Assembly: GCA_013286145.1 (NCBI GenBank)
Contig: JABDGH010000022.1
Span: 1-35,226 of the forward strand
DNA length: 35,226 nucleotides
Origin: Verrucomicrobiota bacterium
GTDB taxonomy: Bacteria > Verrucomicrobiota > Verrucomicrobiia > Methylacidiphilales > UBA1321
Reading direction: 5' to 3'
Positions within the stretch are counted from its first letter, which is position 1, and each line of letters opens with the position of its first letter. Below, piece after piece: positions 29,169 to 35,226 of this stretch. The translations under genes were made by a program, and so were the position numbers. Under the pieces are notes generated by a model that searched no databases, was not told the origin of the DNA, and was given only the letters and a program-made list of their open reading frames with translations.

Positions 29169-30407
29169 ATGATTGATGTCTTCCTTGTCCATGATGATGT
29201 AGAGCGCTGCGCAGCCATTCGCAGCGCTATTCTGTCTAATGCCGAATTAAATTTGGTCAGCGAAACGCAGACGGGCCGCGAAGGTCTCTTTGCTGCGGCG
29301 ACCATGCTCACCGGGCACCCGCGAATGCTCGTCGTCCGGCTTAATCTTGGTGACATGACCGGGTTCGATTTTATCGCCCAGGTGCGCCAGAAAGCTCCCG
29401 ATATTTATATCATTCCTGCCCTGGAAGGATCAGAGGGCGGACAGGTTTGGCAAAACCTTCTGCAACTCGAATTGAGAGACGTCCTGGTCGGCGCCATCCC
29501 CCCGACGGAAATTTCCAAGATTATGGGCGCGGCCGCTCCACGTGCCCAGGAAAGATTTGACCTGAACCGTGCCCCCACTGGCATTCAGGGAGAATCCTTT
29601 GTTATTTCGGTCGTGTCCGCCCGCGGCGGAATTGGGAAATCCGTGGTGGCCATCAACCTCGCCTCCGCCATTGCCAAGCTCAGCGACAGCGTCGCTCTGC
29701 TCGATTTCAGCCTTAGTCCCGGCGACTTTGCCGTCATGCTCGACGATGTCCCGAGAAATAACATCATGGATGCCGTCCAGCAGGGAGGCAATCTCGACGC
29801 CGAGTATCTCAACAACACGCTCGCCCAGCATCCGCGTTTGAAGTTCCGTTATCTCGCCTCGCCCAACCAGGAATTCGATTCCAGTGGATTCGATTACAAT
29901 GTGGGCGCGGCCATCATGCAGGCGACACGAACATTGAGCCAGTATGTCGTGGTCGATACTGGTGTTGCCATGGCTGGCCCGACCATCGCCGCAATTGATT
30001 CAAGCGACATCATCTTTCTCATCACCAGCCGGGATGTCGCGCGGCTTCTCTCCGCCAAAAACATGATCAAGTTCCTGAAAAATGACCGGCAGGTCACCAA
30101 CCAGAAACTCAAGGTACTGGTCAACGAAGCGGAAATCGGCGCTGAAATATCGGAAAGCGAAATTGAATCGCTCCTCGAGCATCCTGTCGCCGCCTACCTT
30201 CCCTGCAATGCCGGGCCCGTCACTTTTTCCATCAATAGCGGCGCGCCGATCGTCATTGCCGAACCGCATCATCCCATTTCCGTCGTGCTCAACAAACTCG
30301 CGGAACTCTCCTTTTATCGTTGGCAGGAAAGACCGGCCGATGATCCCAAAAGTACAAAAAAGGGGCTTCAAGCCGCAAGGGCCTCCCAACGACTAAGTAT
30401 TAAGTAA
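29169..30407 (+). CDS. cpaE: Tad localisation ATPase CpaE/TadZ
   Basis: This 412-residue protein has an atypical receiver domain (1-115) followed by a ParA/MinD-type ATPase (142-395). The receiver keeps the acidic pair D9-D10, but the phospho-acceptor position is N59 (VVRLNLGDMTG), so it is probably not phosphorylated. The ATPase has a deviant Walker A (S-A-R152-G-G-I-G-K157-S) with Arg where MinD-type proteins have the signature lysine, then VVVDTGVAMAGP as the Walker B region. TadZ/CpaE places the pilus machine at a cell pole and recruits TadA. It follows the secretin by 3 bases. A TATAAT box shortly after its stop may give a second promoter for tadA. Confidence 0.9.
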   Translation: MIDVFLVHDDVERCAAIRSAILSNAELNLVSETQTGREGLFAAATMLTGHPRMLVVRLNLGDMTGFDFIAQVRQKAPDIYIIPALEGSEGGQVWQNLLQLELRDVLVGAIPPTEISKIMGAAAPRAQERFDLNRAPTGIQGESFVISVVSARGGIGKSVVAINLASAIAKLSDSVALLDFSLSPGDFAVMLDDVPRNNIMDAVQQGGNLDAEYLNNTLAQHPRLKFRYLASPNQEFDSSGFDYNVGAAIMQATRTLSQYVVVDTGVAMAGPTIAAIDSSDIIFLITSRDVARLLSAKNMIKFLKNDRQVTNQKLKVLVNEAEIGAEISESEIESLLEHPVAAYLPCNAGPVTFSINSGAPIVIAEPHHPISVVLNKLAELSFYRWQERPADDPKSTKKGLQAARASQRLSIK

Positions 30408-30414
30408 AACGGTC

Positions 30415-30420
30415 TATAAT
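30415..30420 (+). promoter_or_regulatory. Possible -10 box before tadA
   Basis: A perfect TATAAT hexamer lies 35 bases upstream of the tadA start, in the 47-base gap after cpaE. The -35 region 17 bases upstream (ACTAAG, 30392-30397) is poor, so this is a weak promoter call. Confidence 0.25.
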
Positions 30421-30454
30421 GTGCTATTGTACCATAACTTAATTCTTCGATACC

Positions 30455-31978
30455 ATGGCACTACCTCCTCCCAATTTTAATCGTCCTGCTCCCATACCGG
30501 GAGCGATTCCAAGGCCCGGAGGCATTCCTGCCCGTCCTCCGGGGGGAGGCATCCCGCCACGTCCGGGTGCAGCCATGCCCGCAACCCAGGCTTTGCCAAC
30601 CGTCGCCACTGCCACGTCGGCGCTGCATCCCATACAAGCCTCCACTCCAACGACTCAACGCGCGCCCGCAGGTCAGCCGGATGCCGCGCAAGAGTTCGTC
30701 ATGCAGTTCAAGAAGCAGTTGCTCCCCTACTTGGTGCAATCGCTCGATCCCAAGCTCTTGGAACGTGGCAACGAAGCTGCCCTGAAAAAGCGCATTGAGG
30801 ATCTCGTTGACGAGCGACTCACGGCGGACAAAGTCCCCATTGGACGACAGCTCCGCGTCAAATTGCTGGGTGACATCATCGATGAAATGGTCGGGTTTGG
30901 CCCCCTCGAGCAATTGCTCAAGGACGACACCATCACCGAAATCATGGTGAACGGACATCAAACCATTTATACCGAGCAAAAAGGACGGCTGTTACTTTCA
31001 CCCGTCAAGTTCCTCGACGTGGAAAGCTGCCGCCGGGTCATTGATAAGATTCTTTCACCGCTGGGCCGCCGCGTTGACGAATCGAGCCCGCTTTGCGACG
31101 CCCGTCTGCCCGATGGCTCCCGGGTCAATGTCATCATCCCACCCCTGGCTCTCAATGGCCCTGTGATCACCATCCGTAAATTCAGCAAAAGCCCGCTGAC
31201 CATGGAGAAACTGATCGGCTACAAAGCGCTTTCCCAGAGCATGGCCATGTTCCTCAAGGCATGTGTCCATTGCACACTCAACATCGTTATTTCCGGCGGC
31301 ACTGGCTCCGGTAAAACCACCATGCTTAACGCGCTTTCCTCCTACATTCCGGATGGTGAGCGAATCGTCACGATTGAAGATGCGGCCGAATTAAATCTTC
31401 AGCAGGATCACGTCGTTCGCCTCGAGAGCAAACCGAAAAACATCGAAGGCAAGGGCGAGGTTTCCATTCGCGAACTCGTTAAAAATAGTTTGCGAATGCG
31501 TCCTGACCGTATCGTCATCGGGGAGTGTCGCGGCGGTGAAGCCCTCGACATGATCCAGGCCATGAACACGGGACACGACGGCTCCCTGACCACGACCCAT
31601 GCCAACGGTCCCCGCGAAGCCATTGCCCGTCTTGAAACGCTGGTGATGATGGCGGGTATGGAATTGCCCCAGTTGGCGATTCGTCAGCAGATCTCGGGCG
31701 CAGTGCACCTCATCGTCCAGATCAGTCGCTTGGCCGACGGAAGCCGCAAATGCGTCTATATCACTGAAATCCAGGGCATGGAGGGAAATATGGTCACCCT
31801 CCAGGACATCTTCAAATATGAGCAAACCGGGGTCAATCCCGAGGGCAAGCTCATCGGTATCACGCGCGGACTTGGAATTGTGCCGAAATGTCAGTCCAAG
31901 TTTAACGCCAACGATCTCAACATTCCCGTGGAAATCTATCAGAGCGTTCTTCATCACAATAACCCGGAGTACCCTTAA
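30455..31978 (+). CDS. tadA: Tad secretion ATPase TadA/CpaF
   Basis: This is the hexameric motor ATPase that powers pilus assembly (and in some systems retraction) on the cytoplasmic face. The 507-residue protein begins with about 75 residues of proline-rich disordered sequence ([20 protein letters not shown]), then the N-terminal all-alpha and PAS-like region (78-245) and the RecA-like core. Walker A is GGTGSGKT (281-288), the Asp box is [10 protein letters not shown] (304-313), Walker B is [14 protein letters not shown] (352-365) and the His box is [14 protein letters not shown] (376-389). All catalytic elements are intact. ATG at 30455 is used; an inner start beyond the proline-rich leader is not excluded. 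It sits between cpaE and tadB as in most tad loci. Confidence 0.95.
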   Translation: MALPPPNFNRPAPIPGAIPRPGGIPARPPGGGIPPRPGAAMPATQALPTVATATSALHPIQASTPTTQRAPAGQPDAAQEFVMQFKKQLLPYLVQSLDPKLLERGNEAALKKRIEDLVDERLTADKVPIGRQLRVKLLGDIIDEMVGFGPLEQLLKDDTITEIMVNGHQTIYTEQKGRLLLSPVKFLDVESCRRVIDKILSPLGRRVDESSPLCDARLPDGSRVNVIIPPLALNGPVITIRKFSKSPLTMEKLIGYKALSQSMAMFLKACVHCTLNIVISGGTGSGKTTMLNALSSYIPDGERIVTIEDAAELNLQQDHVVRLESKPKNIEGKGEVSIRELVKNSLRMRPDRIVIGECRGGEALDMIQAMNTGHDGSLTTTHANGPREAIARLETLVMMAGMELPQLAIRQQISGAVHLIVQISRLADGSRKCVYITEIQGMEGNMVTLQDIFKYEQTGVNPEGKLIGITRGLGIVPKCQSKFNANDLNIPVEIYQSVLHHNNPEYP

Positions 31979-31990
31979 GGTGATTTCATC

Positions 31991-33001
31991 ATGAGCTCCA
32001 CGGAAATCCTCATCATCATCTGCACGCTCGGTGCCCTGCTTCTGGGGGCGTGGTCATACCAACAATCCAACGCGACACCACAGGTTGACCTTCGTGAAAA
32101 GCTCAAGAATCTTGCCAAGGATCCCGAGGCAATGGCGCGGGAAATCGAATTGGGCACGGATCGCAAACCCATTTTTGAAACGATCAACTTCCGGAAGTTT
32201 TTCACGAAATTCACCGGCAAAGCCTACATGGACGATTTGGAGAAGGAACTCACCCAGTGTGATATTCCTCTTAAACCGGGTGAATTCGTAGCCATGCGCC
32301 TGGCGGGGGTAGTTCTTACTTTTGCCCTGGTATTTCTCATCTCGAAAAATGTTTATATGGGCCTGGCGATCGGTGGTGTCATGACGTTTGTTCATATTCC
32401 GATCCTGAAAATCAAGCGCTCCATGCGAGTCAATAAATTCGTGCTGCAACTGGCGGAATTCCTCGTCCTGATCACCAATTCGCTCCGTTCGGGTCAGACC
32501 TTTCTCCAGGGCGTCGATATTGCGAGCAAGGATTCGCCCAACCCCATCGGCATGGAATTTCGATTGCTGTTGAAGGAAACCAACCTCGGCATACCGGTCG
32601 AAACAGCCTTCAACAACATGCTCATTCGCGTTCCGAGCGAAGATCTCAAAATTGTGATGAGCGCCTTCAGTATCCAGCGCAATGTTGGTGGTAACCTGGC
32701 CGATATCATGGATCAGGTCGCCGCGATGATCCGGCAGCGCATCGCCATTCAGGGGCAGATCAAAGTGCTCACCACTCAAGGCAAACTATCCGGGGCCATT
32801 GTCGGATTGCTTCCCTTTGGACTGGCTACCGTCATCTCCCTGATCAACTACGAATACATGAGCAAGCTTTGGACTGCCCGGACGGAGCCCGGGCTGGGAC
32901 TTACGGACAAATATATGGGGCCGATCTTGCTCGGCATTGGCGTGTTCATGGAGCTTCTCGGCTGCTTCGTCATTTGGAAAATTTGCGATATCGAGGTCTA
33001 A
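31991..33001 (+). CDS. tadB: Tad platform protein TadB
   Basis: This 336-residue inner-membrane platform protein of the T2SS-F family works with TadC and the TadA ATPase. Spans are near 5-22, 101-117, 121-138, 266-284 and 310-330. The cytoplasmic T2SS-F core (about 150-265) contains LITNSLRSGQTFLQGVDIAS, with the conserved small/polar GQ-F pattern, and VGGNLADIMDQVAAMIRQR. A good Shine-Dalgarno site (AAGGTGA) overlaps the end of tadA 8 bases before the start. The gap to tadC is 3 bases, so the two are translationally close. The TadB assignment over TadC rests on order and the long N-terminal region. Confidence 0.92.
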   Translation: MSSTEILIIICTLGALLLGAWSYQQSNATPQVDLREKLKNLAKDPEAMAREIELGTDRKPIFETINFRKFFTKFTGKAYMDDLEKELTQCDIPLKPGEFVAMRLAGVVLTFALVFLISKNVYMGLAIGGVMTFVHIPILKIKRSMRVNKFVLQLAEFLVLITNSLRSGQTFLQGVDIASKDSPNPIGMEFRLLLKETNLGIPVETAFNNMLIRVPSEDLKIVMSAFSIQRNVGGNLADIMDQVAAMIRQRIAIQGQIKVLTTQGKLSGAIVGLLPFGLATVISLINYEYMSKLWTARTEPGLGLTDKYMGPILLGIGVFMELLGCFVIWKICDIEV

Positions 33002-33004
33002 ATT

Positions 33005-33958
33005 ATGCTCGATCCCATGTTTTTACTCATGTGTATCTGCGGCTTCGGGGCGCTTGTGCTTGCGGGCATCGCCTTGCAGCCCTCCTCGGAGACGTCCTCC
33101 ATCAGCCAGCGACTTGAAGGCTTGAAGGGACAGCAGCAGCGCACGGGAACCGGCACTTTGCGCGACCAGGATGAGATGAACAAAAGCATCGTCACCCGAA
33201 TGATTCTCCCGGCGGTTGACAAGCTCTCCAAGCTTTTCGGCCAGTTGACACCGGTGAGATCGCTCAACCTGGCCAAGCTTTCCATCATGCGGGCAGGCAT
33301 GCAGGGAAAGGTGACTCCTACCCAAATCACCACGCTCTCCTACATTCTCATGGGTGTTGTTCCCTTGATGTCACTCTCATTTGCCGGAGTGCCCACGAGT
33401 TTGCTCAGTAAATCGACCGCGATCCTGGTGATCGGTGCGTTGCTCGGCTACCGCCTGCCCTTCGGCTATGTTCAAGGCAAAGCCAAGGCGCGTCAGCACG
33501 AAATCCGCAAGGCGCTTCCCTTCACCCTCGATCTCATCTCCATCAGCGTTGAGGCGGGCATGGCGTTGGATGGTGCCATGGCCATCGTCATGGAAAAAAC
33601 CACCGGCCCGATGGCCGAGGAACTCAGCCTTACTCTCCGAGAAGTTCGCTTGGGCAAGGGCCGCAATGAAGCCCTGGTCGATATGGGCGACCGCATTGGA
33701 GTCGAGGAACTCAAGTCGTTTGTCACCGCCGTTACGTACATTGCCCGCCTTGGCGGCTCCCTCGTTGACGTGATCCGCATTCAAGCTCAGGCCATGCGTA
33801 TCAAACGACGCCAGCGCGCCGAGGAAAAAGCAATGAAGACCCCGGTAAAAATCATGATTCCCCTGGTGCTCTTCATTTTCCCCTCCATGTTTATTGTTAT
33901 TCTTGGGCCCGCAGCCATCACCATGATGGAACAAATGCGGAACATGCCTGGGCATTAA
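33005..33958 (+). CDS. tadC: Tad platform protein TadC
   Basis: This 317-residue second T2SS-F membrane protein is the partner of TadB. There is an N-terminal span (5-23, MFLLMCICGFGALVLAGIAL), a pair near 110-145, the T2SS-F core (about 170-280; LISISVEAGMALDGAMAIVM, LGGSLVDVIRIQAQAMRIKR) and a final span (about 285-305, IMIPLVLFIFPSMFIVILGP). The core's RRQRAEEKAMKTPVKI segment and the MxxPL-FxFP ending are typical of TadC. It is followed by a 134-base gap without a gene before the TadE-like gene. That gap holds only a weak hairpin (about 34022-34049). Confidence 0.92.
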   Translation: MLDPMFLLMCICGFGALVLAGIALQPSSETSSISQRLEGLKGQQQRTGTGTLRDQDEMNKSIVTRMILPAVDKLSKLFGQLTPVRSLNLAKLSIMRAGMQGKVTPTQITTLSYILMGVVPLMSLSFAGVPTSLLSKSTAILVIGALLGYRLPFGYVQGKAKARQHEIRKALPFTLDLISISVEAGMALDGAMAIVMEKTTGPMAEELSLTLREVRLGKGRNEALVDMGDRIGVEELKSFVTAVTYIARLGGSLVDVIRIQAQAMRIKRRQRAEEKAMKTPVKIMIPLVLFIFPSMFIVILGPAAITMMEQMRNMPGH

Positions 33959-34092
33959 CGATCCTGCCGCAGACGGGTGAAAAAGGCCGGGAAAAGCCAA
34001 AAAAGTGCTTTATGGCATCAATTATTTGGTGGTGCGTTGCCCCCAATAACTAAAGTGGCCCGGTAACTGCGATACACCTTCGTCAAACCTTT

Positions 34093-34806
34093 ATGGACTG
34101 CTTCACCCTCGAAAATACTGTAGCAATAAGGACTTTGCCAACAGCAAAGTGTCCGAAATCGCTACTCAATGAGAGGAAAAGGAAGAGAGTAAAGGCGCAA
34201 ACCACCGTCGAATTTTCATTAATCGTCCTGCCTTTTTTCGCCATTCTCTTTGCCATGATCGACTACGCGCAAATCTATTTTTACGAGAATTCGCTCCAGA
34301 ATGCCATGCGTGAAGCAACCCGGTTTGCCACGGCGGGACGAGTCATCCAGGCCGTCAATGCGGGAGGAACGCCTGCTTACACAACGAATGCCGGTGTCAC
34401 CGTCCCCAAGGCGATCAACGATTCCGGGGGCAGGGAGGCATCGCGCAACGAATGCATCCGCTGGTGGTTTCTTTCCAACTGCGTCATCAATCTCCCGCTC
34501 TCCAATATCACGATCACGAGCGCTCCAACCCTGCCCGGTGTAGCGCCCACGATCTCACCGGATGGCACCACGTTGCAACTCACTAACGGGGCGACAGCCA
34601 ATTATGGCCCAGGGGCAGCCAACGATTATGTGCAGGTAACTGCCATCTATCATCTTAATACCATCACCCCCTTGTTCACCTACCTCGGCGGATACAGCCA
34701 TAATGGGATCAATTCCTACCCGGTGCGAGTCTCGGTGATTGTTAAAAACGAGCCTGCGCTCCTGAATTTTCTGCATACGAACGTTTATTCGGATGAGTAT
34801 CCATGA
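34093..34806 (+). CDS. TadE-like pseudopilin
   Basis: This 237-residue protein has one N-terminal span (41-57) immediately preceded by the TTVEFSLIVLPFFAILFAMI motif with E40, the hallmark of TadE/TadF pseudopilins, which are processed by the prepilin peptidase before that region. The leader (1-38) is long, basic and ends KRKRVKAQ, so a downstream start is possible; the only clear ATG in frame is at 34093. The periplasmic remainder (58-237) is Thr/Asn/Pro-rich beta-type sequence with one Cys pair (C145 and C154 approximately). Its stop overlaps the start of the next gene as ATGA. TadE-type proteins are minor components needed for pilus assembly. Confidence 0.85.
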   Translation: MDCFTLENTVAIRTLPTAKCPKSLLNERKRKRVKAQTTVEFSLIVLPFFAILFAMIDYAQIYFYENSLQNAMREATRFATAGRVIQAVNAGGTPAYTTNAGVTVPKAINDSGGREASRNECIRWWFLSNCVINLPLSNITITSAPTLPGVAPTISPDGTTLQLTNGATANYGPGAANDYVQVTAIYHLNTITPLFTYLGGYSHNGINSYPVRVSVIVKNEPALLNFLHTNVYSDEYP

Positions 34807-35226
34807 AACCTCTGTCCTATCTCGAAAACCTTAGGGTTCGCCGGCGCCGGTGCAAAAGCCAGGCGTTCGTCGAGTTTGCCTTCATCCTGCCCATCTTCCT
34901 GGTCATGATGTGTGCGGTTTTCGACTACAGCTACATGATCATGCGGATGCAGGTCATGGCCATGGCTGCCCGTGAAGCGGCCAATACAGCAACCCGCCAA
35001 ACAGCCAGCGCAGGTATCGCCGTGGGGAAAATTGCCGGCTATAATGCGGCGAAATCCGTCGGGGTCGATTTTTCATCCGACAAGGGCGCTCTCATCCTCA
35101 CCCACGTTTGGTTTGACAGCAACATCGTCCCCAATGTTAATGAGGTTATCCTCCTCGATTCCAATTATGTGGGGGCTTCCGCCAATACCAATGGCGTACC
35201 TGCGTCGGATTATTACGATCCCACCA
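34803..35226 (+). CDS. Second TadE/TadG-like pilus protein (partial)
   Basis: This gene overlaps the previous one by four bases (ATGA) and runs off the right edge with 141 codons visible. It starts with a basic leader (YLENLRVRRRRCKSQ), then E24 and the span FVEFAFILPIFLVMMCAVF (22-40), again the TadE-type signature. The remaining part is extracytoplasmic, with Ala-rich helix and beta sequence (ILTHVWFDSN, VNEVILLDSNYVG). It may be a second TadE/F or a TadG with a longer C-terminal domain; the missing end would decide. Confidence 0.8.
   Translation, partial: MKPLSYLENLRVRRRRCKSQAFVEFAFILPIFLVMMCAVFDYSYMIMRMQVMAMAAREAANTATRQTASAGIAVGKIAGYNAAKSVGVDFSSDKGALILTHVWFDSNIVPNVNEVILLDSNYVGASANTNGVPASDYYDPT

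Noticed and set aside
34021-34049. Hairpin between tadC and the TadE-like gene as a terminator
   Set aside because: The arms (TTATTTGGTGG and CCCCCAATAA) pair imperfectly and no T tract follows.

Overview
The window is about 35 kb of bacterial chromosome with moderately high GC. It probably comes from the Planctomycetes-Verrucomicrobia group, most likely a verrucomicrobial lineage. This is inference from gene content: a Gly-Met GroEL tail, a small glycine-rich RRM protein, TMTC-like membrane/TPR proteins, a GT4-toroid gene beside a GH130 gene, a Tad pilus locus, and mostly weak Shine-Dalgarno sites. No marker gene fixes the taxon.

Layout. 1-300: 3' end of groEL and a strong terminator. 424-1537: two paralogous single-domain response regulators and a small zinc-ribbon protein. 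1538-1961: a gene-free repeat island (nested palindrome bracketed by two short palindromic repeats). 1962-7426: a HpnP-like B12/radical SAM enzyme (minus strand), then uvrC with a short inter-domain region, an alpha/beta hydrolase and a GT9 glycosyltransferase. 7454-9717: a membrane-anchored proline/glycine-rich protein with a PA14-like domain, an RRM protein with its terminator, and a 59-residue Cys/His protein. 9774-13567: a GT4-toroid fusion and a GH130 enzyme, probably one operon. 13707-14661: tRNA-Arg(CCU) and dapF.

14625-18690 is a diverged direct duplication of a TMTC-like gene. Between the copies lie fragments of both flanking genes (the end of dapF and the end of a Lon-like gene), and the junction sits on an 8-bp microhomology. 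18575-21118 is a large exported Lon-like protein whose expected catalytic lysine is missing. 21230-23733 encodes an ABC ATPase and its permease, separated by a 139-bp terminal-inverted-repeat element. A second copy in opposite orientation lies just beyond the permease. A NifS/IscS-type cysteine desulfurase follows.

25772 to the right edge is a Tad (Flp-type) secretion/pilus operon in the order cpaB, secretin, cpaE/tadZ, tadA, tadB, tadC, tadE-like, tadE/G-like (cut by the edge). No Flp pilin or prepilin peptidase gene lies in the window. The long leader before cpaB can be drawn as a three-way-junction RNA matching no riboswitch I recognise. The strongest candidates for something undescribed are this leader RNA, the paired 139-bp elements, the fossil duplication junction, and the GT4/GH130 carbohydrate pair.
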